DNA from: Cryobacterium sp. PH31-O1
Lineage (GTDB): Bacteria; Actinomycetota; Actinomycetes; Actinomycetales; Microbacteriaceae
NCBI RefSeq assembly: GCF_030063455.1
Contig: NZ_JASITB010000001.1
Location: 248,001-312,000 of the forward strand
Length of the DNA stretch: 64,000 nucleotides
Direction of reading: 5' to 3'
The notes beneath the pieces are model-generated. The model ran no database searches, was not told the DNA's origin, and saw only the letters and a program-made list of their open reading frames with translations. Below, piece after piece: positions 26,021-36,475 of the stretch. A program made the translations under genes and the position numbers. Each line of letters opens with the position of its first letter. Positions within the stretch are counted from its first letter, which is position 1.

Positions 26021-26197
26021 GAAATTTCCTTTTGCACTTCTGGTGAACAGACTTATAACTGGTCACAGTGCTGTTCGAATATTGGGCCCCGCCCGCCGTG
26101 CAAGACACACCGACGGCAAGCTGGGTGGCCAGATGGCCAGCCCCTGAGTTTAGCAGAAATTGCTTGTGCAGGAAGCCAAGCTGTTCACATGCTCGGT

Positions 26198-26980
26198 CTA
26201 GAGCGCGCGGGCCGAGTAGCGCCCATCGGTCTGGGACAGTTCGATGTTCAGGCCGAAGGTCTCACTGAGCGCCACCGCGGTAAGGGCCTCACCGATCGGC
26301 CCGGCCGAGACGACTTGGCCGCCCGACAGCAGCAGCACGTGGGTAAATCCGAGCGGAATCTCTTCGACGTGGTGGGTAACCATAATGATGGCCGGCGAGT
26401 TGGGTTCCTGCGCGAAACCGCTGAGCAGCTGCAAGAGCGATTCGCGGGCACCGAGGTCGAGGCTCGCAGCGGGTTCGTCGAGCAGCAGAATCTCCGGATC
26501 GGTCATGACAGAGCGGGCGATCTGCACTCGTTTCTGCTCACCGTCGCTGAGAGTTCCGAACTTGCGGTCGGCGAGGTGGTCGAGGTTCCATTCCTGGAGT
26601 ACGCGCTGGGCGCGACGTTCGTCGATGACCTCGTATTCCTCGTTCCACCGGCCGGTGACCGAATACGCCGCCGTCATGACGACATCGAGGACCTTCTCGC
26701 TGCCCGGCACCTTGCGGGCCATGGCGGTCGAGGCGAACCCGATCCGGGGTCGTAACTCGAAGACATCGGTTCCGCCGAGGGTCTCATCGAGCACCTCAGC
26801 CTGGCCGCTCGACGGGTGCATGAAGGCGGCAGCGATCTGCAGCAGGGTTGTCTTGCCTGCGCCGTTCGGGCCGAGGATGACCCACCGTTGGTCGTCGTCG
26901 ACGCTCCAATTCACTGAGTCGAGGATGGTGGTGCCACCCCGGACGACGGAGACGTCGGTGAAATGCAGAACGTTGACCAT
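26198..26980 (-). CDS. ABC transporter ATP-binding protein
   Basis: The 260-residue ATPase has Walker A GPNGAGKT (37-44), signature LSDGEQKR, Walker B LLLDEP and the switch His in VTHHVEEIP. ATG 26980 follows a TAACAT box by 6 nt, so it is probably leaderless. The overall form resembles the single-ATPase proteins related to ModF/PhnC that lack adjacent permease genes; none is next to it here. Substrate unknown. A soluble role not linked to transport is also possible. Confidence 0.85.
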   Translation of the reverse strand: MVNVLHFTDVSVVRGGTTILDSVNWSVDDDQRWVILGPNGAGKTTLLQIAAAFMHPSSGQAEVLDETLGGTDVFELRPRIGFASTAMARKVPGSEKVLDVVMTAAYSVTGRWNEEYEVIDERRAQRVLQEWNLDHLADRKFGTLSDGEQKRVQIARSVMTDPEILLLDEPAASLDLGARESLLQLLSGFAQEPNSPAIIMVTHHVEEIPLGFTHVLLLSGGQVVSAGPIGEALTAVALSETFGLNIELSQTDGRYSARAL

Positions 26981-27061
26981 ACAACCATGTTATCGGGCGG
27001 GGGCGGTGGCGAAATACGCCGGGCCCGTCAGCGAGACGCACCCGACGCCCTCACCGGCCGT

Positions 27062-28243
27062 TCAGAGAAGCGATGCGTAGATTTCGCGGGTGCGAGTGGC
27101 GATCTGGCTCCAACCGAACTCGTGCTCCGCCCGCAGGCGGCCGGCGCGCCCCATCTCGGCGGCGTGGGCCGGGTCGCTCACGACCTCGGTGAGGATGCGG
27201 GCGAGGTCGGCGACGAACTGCTCGGGATGCAGCGGGGTACCCGTACCGTCGGTGAGTTGCTCGATTGGTACCAGGCGCCCGGTTTGGCCGTCGGCGACGA
27301 CCTCGGGAATCCCTCCGGTGGCCGTGCCGACGACGGCCAGGCCACAGGCCATAGCCTCGAGGTTGACAATACCGAGCGGTTCGTAGATGGACGGGCAGAC
27401 GAAGACCGTGCCGTGAGTCAGCACGGCGGCGAGCTCGGGCTGGGCGAGAAGCCGGTTGATCCACACGACTCCCGACCGTTCTCGCTGCAGGGCCTCGACG
27501 CCGACGGTTACTTCGGCGAGAATGCCGGGAGTGTCCGGCGCACCGGCGCACAACACGAGCTGCACCTCGGGGGGCAACAACGCTGCGGCGCGCAACAGGT
27601 AGGGCAGTCCCTTTTGCCGCGTGATGCGGCCGACAAAAACGACAGACGGCCGGTCAGGATCAATTCCCAGTCCGCGCACAAAATCAGCGTCGAGCCTGGG
27701 CTTCCAGCGCTCAAGGTCGATGCCGTTGTACACCGTGTGCACCCGGCTCTCATCGAGTGCCGGGTAGCTGCGCAGGATGTCGCGACGCATACCGTCGCTG
27801 ACAGCGATGACGGCATCCGCTGCCTCGAAGGCCGTTTTCTCGATCCAGCTCGACACACGGTAGCCGCCGCCGAGCTGCTCGGCCTTCCACGGGCGCAGGG
27901 GTTCAAGGCTGTGGGCGGTGACGACGTGCGGAATGCCGTGCAGCATCTGGGCGAGATGCCCGGCAGCGTTGGCGTACCAGGTGTGCGAGTGCACCAGATC
28001 GGCACCAGCGGCATCCTGTGCCATCTGCAGGTCGACGCCGAGCGTGCTCACGGTGGCGTTGGCGTGGGCAAGTTGTTCGGGGACCGCATAGGCGAAAGTG
28101 TCGACATCTGATCGGGGCGCGCCGAAGCAGCGCACCGAAACATCAATGTCTTCGCGGAGCGCTCGCACGAGCTCCGTGACGTGCACTCCCGCTCCCCCGT
28201 AGATCTCCGGGGGATATTCCTTGGTCATCAAATCCACTCGCAT
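27062..28243 (-). CDS. glgA: Glycogen synthase, actinobacterial GT4 type (GlgA / GlgM)
   Basis: The 393-residue protein begins [22 protein letters not shown]. It has the HSHTWYAN loop, [13 protein letters not shown] and the C-terminal [17 protein letters not shown] motif with the GT4 Glu pair. The frame is open upstream to a GTG at 28276, but MRVDL is the conserved start. It uses ADP-glucose to extend alpha-glucans; the Mycobacterium tuberculosis orthologue at the same divergent position next to glgC is called GlgM because it can make maltose 1-phosphate. Only 80 bp separate it from the divergent glgC, consistent with joint control. Confidence 0.9.
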   Translation of the reverse strand: MRVDLMTKEYPPEIYGGAGVHVTELVRALREDIDVSVRCFGAPRSDVDTFAYAVPEQLAHANATVSTLGVDLQMAQDAAGADLVHSHTWYANAAGHLAQMLHGIPHVVTAHSLEPLRPWKAEQLGGGYRVSSWIEKTAFEAADAVIAVSDGMRRDILRSYPALDESRVHTVYNGIDLERWKPRLDADFVRGLGIDPDRPSVVFVGRITRQKGLPYLLRAAALLPPEVQLVLCAGAPDTPGILAEVTVGVEALQRERSGVVWINRLLAQPELAAVLTHGTVFVCPSIYEPLGIVNLEAMACGLAVVGTATGGIPEVVADGQTGRLVPIEQLTDGTGTPLHPEQFVADLARILTEVVSDPAHAAEMGRAGRLRAEHEFGWSQIATRTREIYASLL

Positions 28244-28311
28244 GCAGCAAAGGTAGCGCAGCCGGACCCGACGCACATCCCGTGGTGCTGGTCGACTTGC
28301 CCGGTTGGCCC

Positions 28312-28323
28312 TACTCTGTACAC
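28312..28323 (+). promoter_or_regulatory. Leaderless glgC promoter -10 element
   Basis: TACTCT (28312-28317) is followed by 6 nt and then the glgC ATG. The same TACTCT-N6-ATG arrangement occurs at 48275-48287. It lies within the 80-bp divergent glgA/glgC region. Confidence 0.55.
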
Positions 28324-29568
28324 ATGAAGGCCAAGAAGATCTTTGGAATCGTTCTCGCGGGTGGCGAGGGAAAACGGCTAATGCCGCTGACCGAGGACCG
28401 GGCCAAGCCCGCTGTCCCCTTTGGTGGGCATTACCGTCTCGTGGACTTCGCCCTGTCCAACCTGATCAATTCGGGCGTCACCCAGATTGTGGTGCTCACC
28501 CAGTACAAATCGCACAGCCTTGACCGTCACGTTTCCCAGACCTGGCATGTGTCCGGTGGGCTGTTCAACTCGTACATTGCCTCGGTGCCGGCCCAGCAAC
28601 GCCTCGGCAAGCGCTGGTTCAGCGGTTCGGCAGACGCAATTCTGCAGAGCCTCAACCTCATTCACGACGAGAAGCCCGACATCGTCGTCGTCGTCGGGGC
28701 CGATCACGTTTACCGCATGGACTTCAGCCAGATGATCGACGCACACATCGCGTCGGGACTGTCTGCGACGGTCGCGGCTATTCGCCAGCCGATCGGCCTG
28801 GCCGACCAGTTCGGCGTCATCGAAGTGGCTGCCGCCACTCCCGATCGCATCTCGGACTTTCGGGAGAAGCCCAAGGATGCCGTCGGTCTTGCCGACGCCC
28901 CGCACGAAGTGTTCGCCTCGATGGGCAACTATGTCTTCAACACCGATGCCCTGATCGAGGCGGTGCTGCGCGATGGTGAGCGTACCGATTCGAGTCACGA
29001 CATGGGCGGTGACATCATTCCCGACTTCGTCTCCCGCGGCGACGCGGGCGTGTATGACCTGCAGCGCAACGAAGTGCCAGGGTCGACCGATCGCGATAAG
29101 TACTACTGGCGCGATGTGGGAACCATCGATTCATTCTTCGAAGCGCACCAGGATCTCATCTCGGCGCTTCCCGTGTTCAATCTGTACAACCACAAATGGC
29201 CGATTTTCAGCATGCAACTGAACTCGCCGCCGGCGAAGTTCGTGCGCGACGGCCATGGCGCCCTGGGGACCATGATCGATTCGATCGTCTCGCTGGGCTG
29301 CGTCATCTCCGGCGCTCACATCGAGCGCAGCGTTCTCGGCCCCTGGACCTCGATCGGCTCCGCCTGCGAGGTCGTCGACTCGATCGTGTTCGACCGGGTG
29401 CAGATTCGGCCAGGTGCCGTAGTGCGGCGCGCCATTCTCGACAAGGAGGTCATCGTCGAGGCCGGTGCCACGGTCGGGGTCGATCGGGATCGTGATCTCG
29501 CGCGCGGCTTCAGTGTGACCGAATCCGGCATCACCGTTGTCGGCAAGGGCGTGCTCGTTACCCCGTGA
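28324..29568 (+). CDS. glgC: Glucose-1-phosphate adenylyltransferase (ADP-glucose pyrophosphorylase)
   Basis: The 414-residue enzyme has the nucleotidyltransferase signature [38 protein letters not shown], the [12 protein letters not shown] metal motif and the SPPAKFV segment, then a left-handed beta-helix C-terminal domain with hexapeptide repeats ([18 protein letters not shown]). It makes ADP-glucose for glycogen. ATG 28324 is chosen because of the -10 box 6 nt upstream. It overlaps serB by 4 nt (GTGA), implying coupled translation. It is divergent from glgA. Confidence 0.95.
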   Translation: MKAKKIFGIVLAGGEGKRLMPLTEDRAKPAVPFGGHYRLVDFALSNLINSGVTQIVVLTQYKSHSLDRHVSQTWHVSGGLFNSYIASVPAQQRLGKRWFSGSADAILQSLNLIHDEKPDIVVVVGADHVYRMDFSQMIDAHIASGLSATVAAIRQPIGLADQFGVIEVAAATPDRISDFREKPKDAVGLADAPHEVFASMGNYVFNTDALIEAVLRDGERTDSSHDMGGDIIPDFVSRGDAGVYDLQRNEVPGSTDRDKYYWRDVGTIDSFFEAHQDLISALPVFNLYNHKWPIFSMQLNSPPAKFVRDGHGALGTMIDSIVSLGCVISGAHIERSVLGPWTSIGSACEVVDSIVFDRVQIRPGAVVRRAILDKEVIVEAGATVGVDRDRDLARGFSVTESGITVVGKGVLVTP

Positions 29569-30218
29569 GCCTTGCTACCGCACCACATTTCCTCGTCGTG
29601 CTCGATGCCGACTCCACCCTGATCCAGGACGAAGTGATCGAACTGCTGGCGGATGCCGCCGGCTCACGCGATCTCGTCGCGGACGTTACCGAACGGGCCA
29701 TGCGCGGAGAATTGGACTTTGCGCAAAGCCTGCACCAGCGGGTGTTGACCCTGGCGGGACTGCCGGATACCGTCTTCGCTGAGGTTGGGCAACGCATCCG
29801 CCTGACTGCGGGGGTTCCCGAACTGATTGCGGGTATTCATGCCGGCGGTGGCGTTGTCGGAGTGGTCTCAGGCGGATTTCACGAGCTGCTCGACCCGCTC
29901 GCAGCCACGCTGGGGCTAGACCATTGGCGGGCCAACCGGCTCGAAGTCGAAGCGGGCCGCCTGACCGGGCGCGTTCTCGGGCCGATCATCGACGCCGAGG
30001 CGAAAGCGGTCGCCCTCTGCGAATGGGCCGCAAGCAGCCGAATCGCCCTGGCACAGACGATCGCGGTCGGTGACGGCGCAAACGACCTGCGCATGATGCA
30101 CGCGGCCGGTCTCGCCGTCGCGTTCAACGCGAAGCCGAGGGTGCAGCGCGAAGCCGACCTGGTGATCGACCACTGTAATCTCAGTCAGGTGCTTCCGCTG
30201 CTCGGCCTGCGCGGCTGA
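29565..30218 (+). CDS. serB: Phosphoserine phosphatase, HAD superfamily
   Basis: The 217-residue HAD phosphatase starts at GTG 29565 within the glgC stop. Motif I is LDADST (Asp14 nucleophile and Asp16 acid; Ala15 replaces the usual Met or Phe), motif II VVSGGF, motif [12 protein letters not shown]. It lacks the N-terminal ACT domains found in some SerB proteins. It hydrolyses phosphoserine in serine synthesis. Placement after glgC is a conserved actinobacterial arrangement. A short CCGGC/GCCGG hairpin (30219-30240) separates it from the convergent fabG. Confidence 0.9.
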   Translation: MSLATAPHFLVVLDADSTLIQDEVIELLADAAGSRDLVADVTERAMRGELDFAQSLHQRVLTLAGLPDTVFAEVGQRIRLTAGVPELIAGIHAGGGVVGVVSGGFHELLDPLAATLGLDHWRANRLEVEAGRLTGRVLGPIIDAEAKAVALCEWAASSRIALAQTIAVGDGANDLRMMHAAGLAVAFNAKPRVQREADLVIDHCNLSQVLPLLGLRG

Positions 30219-30259
30219 ACCGGCAGCTCTGCCGCAGCCGGCGGTTTACGATTCGATGG

Positions 30260-30970
30260 TCAGTGGCCCATGCCTAGACCGCCATCGACCGGAATGACCG
30301 CACCCGAGATGTAGGCGGCGTCGTCGCCGGCGAGCCAGCTGACGACCCGAGCCACTTCGGAGGGCGTGGCGAATCGGCCGGCGGGGATGCTGCGCTGGTA
30401 GTCCGCCTGCTGCGCTTCTGGCAGGGCTGCTGTCATATCGGTTTCGATGAATCCGGGAGCGACCACGTTGGCGGTGATGCCGCGGGCGCCCAGCTCGCGG
30501 GTGACCGAGCGCGCCAACCCGATCAGGCCGCTCTTGGACGCCGAATAGTTCACCTGCCCGGCGGAGCCGTAGAGGCCCACAACGCTGGAGATGAGCACGA
30601 TCCGGCCGAAACGTGCCTTGAGCATGCCCTTACTGGCACGCTTGACGACGCGGAATGCCCCACTCAGGTTCGTGTCCACCACCGACGTGAAGTCGTCCTC
30701 TGACATGCGCATGAGCAGAGTGTCGCGGGTGATCCCGGCGTTGGCCACGACGACCTCGACCGCACCGTAGGTCGCCTCGATCTCGGCGAAAGCGGCATCG
30801 ATTGAAGCGGAGTCGGTCACGTCAGCGCGCACGGTAAGACTTCCGGATGGTCCGTGACCGGACCGTGAGGTCACGGCCACGCGGTGACCCTGGGCCAGGA
30901 ATTCCTCCGCTATGGCAAAGCCGATGCCGCGGTTACCGCCGGTGACGAGCACTGTTCTAGCCGTTGTCAT
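30260..30970 (-). CDS. fabG: 3-oxoacyl-ACP reductase (SDR family)
   Basis: The 236-residue short-chain dehydrogenase has the NADPH motif TGGNRGIG (10-17), NAG in VVANAGI, the catalytic Ser in LISSVVG and the YSASK Tyr/Lys pair. The C-terminal PVDGGLGMGH ends like FabG. It reduces 3-oxoacyl-ACP in fatty-acid synthesis. Other SDR enzymes share the motifs, so the substrate is assigned from similarity across the full length. It is divergent from the DUF3099 gene 134 bp away. Confidence 0.88.
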   Translation of the reverse strand: MTTARTVLVTGGNRGIGFAIAEEFLAQGHRVAVTSRSGHGPSGSLTVRADVTDSASIDAAFAEIEATYGAVEVVVANAGITRDTLLMRMSEDDFTSVVDTNLSGAFRVVKRASKGMLKARFGRIVLISSVVGLYGSAGQVNYSASKSGLIGLARSVTRELGARGITANVVAPGFIETDMTAALPEAQQADYQRSIPAGRFATPSEVARVVSWLAGDDAAYISGAVIPVDGGLGMGH

Positions 30971-31104
30971 AAAGTTCCTGTTCTCTTGCCTGCTGTGAAT
31001 GGAGGTCGCGGGTCGGGATCACTGAAATACCCGGCAGATTCAAGTTTAAGGCGTGCAACAACCGGGCCGCGCGGACGTAGGCTTGATCCAGTGGATTTTC
31101 TACC

Positions 31105-31431
31105 GTGGAAGAAACCGACGACGAACCCGATGGGCCTATGAAGCAGCAGTCGATCACCTCGCTCCCCGCCTCCCCCGAGGTCGAGCGACGCAATCGGATG
31201 ATCAAATATTCGATCGCGATGGGTGTGCGTGTCGTCTGCATTGTGCTCATGTTGTTCGTGCAGGGCTGGTGGCTGGTGCTGTGCGCCATCGGTGCGATCG
31301 CACTGCCGTACTTCGCCGTCGTCGTGGCGAACGTGAAGATTGCGCCGCGCGGCGCCGAAGTGCTGCGGCCGGGCAGTGTCGAGATTTATACCCGACCTGA
31401 GAACCGCACGAGCGACGATGGGATCAAGTGA
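31105..31431 (+). CDS. DUF3099 membrane protein
   Basis: The protein of up to 108 residues has the DUF3099 pattern: QSITSLPASPEVERRNRMIKYSIAM, then two hydrophobic segments (about residues 38-58 and 60-75) and a short IAPRGAE tail. The start is uncertain: GTG 31105 is the first, while ATG 31138 (MKQQSITSL) gives the usual family start. It overlaps the next gene by 4 nt (GTGA). The family is confined to Actinobacteria and has no known function. Confidence 0.82.
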   Translation: MEETDDEPDGPMKQQSITSLPASPEVERRNRMIKYSIAMGVRVVCIVLMLFVQGWWLVLCAIGAIALPYFAVVVANVKIAPRGAEVLRPGSVEIYTRPENRTSDDGIK

Positions 31432-31700
31432 GTGCTCGCGCGGCCGCTGCGACAAGTGCGATGATCGGACTGGGCGCTCCCCTGCAATCATCGACGTGCT
31501 CGCGGGCCGATTGCAAGAACGCTGGGCGCTGGCGGTTGGATTGGCGCAACCCGCGCATCCACTCGACCGACCGCGTCAAAACCTGGCTGGCCTGCGACGA
31601 GCACGTCGAGTATCTGCGTGACTTTCTGGCCGCCCGGGACTTTCCCCTGATCGTGAGCGAGCTCGGCACGACGCCGTCGCCGCGCGGAGATGAGCAATGA
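31428..31700 (+). CDS. Small conserved protein with Cys/His motif
   Basis: The 90-residue protein starts at GTG 31428 inside the DUF3099 stop and overlaps the SURF1 gene start (ATGA at 31697). It has Cys-x4-Cys (STCSRADCKN), a Trp-rich WRLDWRNPRIHSTDR stretch and Cys-x2-His (ACDEHVEYL), a spacing that could bind zinc. Conservation between DUF3099 and SURF1 genes is common in Microbacteriaceae; some databases carry misleading names such as acetone carboxylase. I give it no function. Confidence 0.75.
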   Translation: MSARAAAATSAMIGLGAPLQSSTCSRADCKNAGRWRLDWRNPRIHSTDRVKTWLACDEHVEYLRDFLAARDFPLIVSELGTTPSPRGDEQ

Positions 31701-32545
31701 TGGGCTGGCGGTTCGCCTTCAGCCGCCGCTGGGCGGGGTACCTGGCGCTGACGATCCTGTTCGCCGCGGTGTGTTCTGGCCTCGGCGTCTGGCAGCTGGC
31801 CCGGCGCGACGAGGCTCTCACCGAGCTGTTCAAGATCGATTCCAACTTCGATTCCAATCCGATTCCCGTTACCGAGGCACTCCCGGAGTTGAGCGCCTTC
31901 AATGAATCCCAAAAGTGGATGCCAGTGGAACTGACCGGAACCTACCTCACGGACGACGAGATGCTCGCGCGCAACCGACCGCTCAACGTCACTCCGGGCT
32001 TCGAGGTACTGACCCCGCTGCTGCTCACCGACGGCACCATTTTCATCGTCGATCGCGGCTGGTTGCCCACCGGAGAGCAACAGGATGCGCCTGACTCCGT
32101 GCCGGCGCCGCCAAGCGGAACGGTCACCGTCGTTGCCAGACTCAAGGCGAGCGAACCGGACCTGCCTGGCCGCACGGCCAGTGGCGACCAGGTTGCGACG
32201 ATCAACCTGACGACCATTGCCGAACGTCTCGACCAACCCACCTACACCGGTGCTTACGGCTTGATGGACACCGAGAACCCCACCGCGTCCCAGGAGCGCC
32301 CGACCGCCGTCGTTAAACCCATCCGCGATGAAGGCCCACACCTGTCGTATGCGTTCCAGTGGTTTGTCTTCGGTCTGCTCGCGTTCATCGGCCTCGGCTG
32401 GGCACTGCGCGAAGAATACCGAGCCGTGAATGCTGAAGACCCCGAGGAACGCGAACGGGCGGATGAGCGCGCCCGCAAGCGTGCGGCGAAACCACGTAAC
32501 GACGCCGAAATCGAAGACGCCCTGCTCGACCGTCAGGCGCTCTGA
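31697..32545 (+). CDS. SURF1-family cytochrome c oxidase assembly protein
   Basis: The 282-residue protein has an N-terminal transmembrane segment (about 12-33, GYLALTILFAAVCSGLGVWQL) ending in the typical GxWQLxRRdeK-like motif. Other family marks are PVELTGTY, LARNRPLN, PGFEVLTPLLL, VDRGWLP and the C-terminal transmembrane helix HLSYAFQWFVFGLLAFIGLGW. SURF1 helps insert heme A into cytochrome oxidase. Heme A synthesis genes (ctaA, ctaB) lie elsewhere in this window. The last 45 residues are highly charged. It is the third gene of a translationally coupled trio. Confidence 0.9.
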   Translation: MMGWRFAFSRRWAGYLALTILFAAVCSGLGVWQLARRDEALTELFKIDSNFDSNPIPVTEALPELSAFNESQKWMPVELTGTYLTDDEMLARNRPLNVTPGFEVLTPLLLTDGTIFIVDRGWLPTGEQQDAPDSVPAPPSGTVTVVARLKASEPDLPGRTASGDQVATINLTTIAERLDQPTYTGAYGLMDTENPTASQERPTAVVKPIRDEGPHLSYAFQWFVFGLLAFIGLGWALREEYRAVNAEDPEERERADERARKRAAKPRNDAEIEDALLDRQAL

Positions 32546-32582
32546 GTCGAGGTTCAACCGGCCAGATCGGCACGGTTATGTG

Positions 32583-33848
32583 TCAGGCAACGGCGCTCTG
32601 GTGCGGCAATGTGCCGGTACTGCCCCGTTCGGGTGTTCGGGTATCCAGGAGCTTTCGGTACACGGTGAGCAACGCCTGCGCCGACCGGGTCCAGTCCAGC
32701 TCGAGGGCGTGCTTGCGTGCCGCCAGAGAAAGCTGACGGGCTCGCGGTCGATCAACGAGAATGCCAGAAAGCGCATCGGCCCAAACCAGCGGATCTCTCG
32801 ACTCCAGCACCAGGCCGGTCACCCCGTCGACGACGGCCTCACGCAGGCCACCAGATGCCGCAGCGATCACGGGCACGCCGCTCGCTGCACCCTCAAGGGC
32901 AACGAGACCGAAGGTTTCGGAGTGCGACGGCACCAGCACCAGGCGTGCCCCACGAAACAGGCTGGCCAGGTCGTTCCGGGATTGCGCGCCGACCAACCGA
33001 AACTGCTTGGTGAGTCCGACGCTCTCGGCGAGAGCCCGCAACTGGTCAACGTAGCCGGCGTAGTCGGCCGAGGCCGCGCCGGCAACGACCAAAGTGGGAC
33101 GGATGCCGACCGGCATTGCGGCGACGGCGGTGACGGCCAGATCCAGACCCTTGAGCGGTTCCAGGCGGGCCGCGACCAGCACAAAGCCGGTTTCGGATTC
33201 CCCGAATTCTTCCGAGTCGGCGCCCGCGACTGGCGTGAAGGTAGTGCAGTCCACCCCGGGCCAAACGACGGAGATGCGTTCGACGGCACCGCCCAGGCGC
33301 CCCGTGATCGTCGCAGCCTCGGCCGCACTGATCGCGACGAGCACATCCGATTCGCGGGCCAGCCAGGCTTCACCCAGCATCCGTCCCGGTGATTCGGCTC
33401 GTTCCCCAGCGGAGAGCGGCGTCGAATCATCCGCAGCAATGCTGTGAAAACTTTGCACATGCGGAATGTTCCACCGACGGGCGACCGGGAGAGCGGCCAT
33501 GCCGGAAAACCAGTGGTGCGAGTGGATGATGTCGAACGGTTCGAGTGCGGCGATCTTGTCGGAGAATTCGCCGATCAGTGCCTCATGCTTGCCCTTGCTG
33601 ACCGGAACAGCCGGGCCCGCATCGAGAAATTGCAGCGTCACTCCCGGTGCCAGCTGTTCGCGCGCAGCCTGGGCGGCAGACGCACGGCGAGTCAGGATGG
33701 TCACGCTGTGCCCGAGGGCTCCGAGAGCCTCGGCCTGGTGGCGCACCACGACGTTCATTCCCCCGGCGTCATCGGCACCCGGATCAGTGCCGGGTGAGGT
33801 GTGTAGGCAGACCAGTGCAATACGCAATGGTTTCTGGAGCGGAAGCAC
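32583..33848 (-). CDS. mshA: MshA-like D-inositol-3-phosphate glycosyltransferase
   Basis: The 421-residue GT-B enzyme starts at GTG 33848. It opens RIALVCLHTSPGTDPGADDAGGMNVVVRHQA, the MshA signature, and has HSHHWFSG, SFHSIA, PGVDCTTFTP, ARLEPLKGLDL and the SHSETFGLVALEGAASG motif. In Actinobacteria MshA joins UDP-GlcNAc to inositol 3-phosphate as the first step of mycothiol synthesis. Other mycothiol genes are not in the window. Sucrose-phosphate-synthase-like GT4 enzymes are an alternative, but the N-terminus favours MshA. Confidence 0.8.
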   Translation of the reverse strand: MLPLQKPLRIALVCLHTSPGTDPGADDAGGMNVVVRHQAEALGALGHSVTILTRRASAAQAAREQLAPGVTLQFLDAGPAVPVSKGKHEALIGEFSDKIAALEPFDIIHSHHWFSGMAALPVARRWNIPHVQSFHSIAADDSTPLSAGERAESPGRMLGEAWLARESDVLVAISAAEAATITGRLGGAVERISVVWPGVDCTTFTPVAGADSEEFGESETGFVLVAARLEPLKGLDLAVTAVAAMPVGIRPTLVVAGAASADYAGYVDQLRALAESVGLTKQFRLVGAQSRNDLASLFRGARLVLVPSHSETFGLVALEGAASGVPVIAAASGGLREAVVDGVTGLVLESRDPLVWADALSGILVDRPRARQLSLAARKHALELDWTRSAQALLTVYRKLLDTRTPERGSTGTLPHQSAVA

Positions 33849-33907
33849 GCACGTGTCCTTTTCCTGAGGCGAACCGGCACCACCAGACGCCCAATCGGTG
33901 AGAGCGG

Positions 33908-35506
<1,599 letters not shown>

Positions 35507-35612
35507 AGCAATAGTCCATTCGAAGTGTTTGTACGGGTGTGAAGTGTGAGTGGGCCGAAGCGGTCCAACTCACTAGTATATTTGCGTTCAGACTGGCTGG
35601 GCACACAGGAGC

Positions 35613-36242
35613 CTAGAGCAGGGCCGCCAGGAGCGACTTTTCCAGCCAGTTCAGGTATGCCTCGGTCGACCAGCCGAGCGACAGCACGAGCGTCCTGAAG
35701 GTGTGCGGATGCGCCAAGGCCCACATAGTTGCAGCGGCCTCATGGTCGCTAATGCCGCCGCGCAGTCCGCGCTTCTCCCTTAACGCCGCAGCTACCTCGC
35801 CGAAGCCGTGCAGCCGCGCAGCGTCCCGCTTTTGCGCGAACTCCCCCACGTCAGGGTCGACCACGGCCGCCTCGCTGACAATGCGCAGAATGCCCGAGGT
35901 ACGTTCGTTCACGAGCGCGCTTGACCTAGCCAAAATACGGATGACTTCGGTCGCGGTGCGTGCCTCGGCAATGCGTTCGCGCGTGGCCCCCGACAGCAAA
36001 GCCGGTGCCCCCGGTTCAGCGGCCACTCGATCAAGAACCGCCGCAAGCAACTCCGCCTTCGAGCCCACCGAGTTGTAGATGGTTTGCACCACCACGCCCG
36101 CCTCCGCCGCGATCGCGGCGACCGACGTGCCCACATACCCGCGCTCAAGCATGAGGCGCCCCGCCGCCATGACAATCTCCGCCCGCGTACTCGCAGCCTG
36201 TGCCGCTCGCCGCCTCATGGCCCCGTTCTCCCCTGTATCCAT
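35613..36242 (-). CDS. TetR-family transcriptional regulator
   Basis: The 209-residue repressor starts at ATG 36242, six nt after a TATGCT -10 box (36249-36254), so it is probably leaderless. Residues about 18-65 form the TetR helix-turn-helix: ARAEIVMAAGRLMLERGYVGTSVAAIAAEAGVVVQTIYNSVGSKAELL. The C-terminal ligand domain is not recognisable. No divergent target is obvious, since the HNH gene starts 230 bp away on the other strand. Autoregulation is likely but not shown. Confidence 0.88.
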   Translation of the reverse strand: MDTGENGAMRRRAAQAASTRAEIVMAAGRLMLERGYVGTSVAAIAAEAGVVVQTIYNSVGSKAELLAAVLDRVAAEPGAPALLSGATRERIAEARTATEVIRILARSSALVNERTSGILRIVSEAAVVDPDVGEFAQKRDAARLHGFGEVAAALREKRGLRGGISDHEAAATMWALAHPHTFRTLVLSLGWSTEAYLNWLEKSLLAALL

Positions 36243-36463
36243 ACAACTAGCATACCGTTCTACTCACTGGATTCAGCTGCCAGTAACGATGCTGTGTTGG
36301 GAGTTCGTTGTACAAGTCGTTTTTAGATTCGAAGAAAATGAGCTGTTCTGGTGCTAGGGGCGGTGCTCACCGGTCTGGAAAAAGCGAGTGTCAGTGCGAA
36401 TTCAGCTTCGTATGGAAATCCAAAAGTATATGAGATTCCCTCGACTTGAGGGGTTGTGTTTGG

Positions 36464-36475
36464 TACACTTGTTCT
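36464..36475 (+). promoter_or_regulatory. Leaderless promoter of DUF222-HNH gene
   Basis: TACACT (36464-36469) lies 6 nt before ATG 36476. A -35-like TCGACT is 17 nt further upstream. The 230-bp region upstream is noticeably AT-richer than its surroundings. Confidence 0.5.

Noticed and set aside
26021..26197. Zur box upstream of rpmE2
   Set aside because: No sequence close to the actinobacterial Zur dyad was found.
25670..26755. 361-codon plus-strand open frame
   Set aside because: Antisense to rpmE2 and the ABC ATPase gene and crosses a terminator.
26963..28111. 382-codon plus-strand open frame
   Set aside because: Antisense to glgA; composition of a shadow frame.
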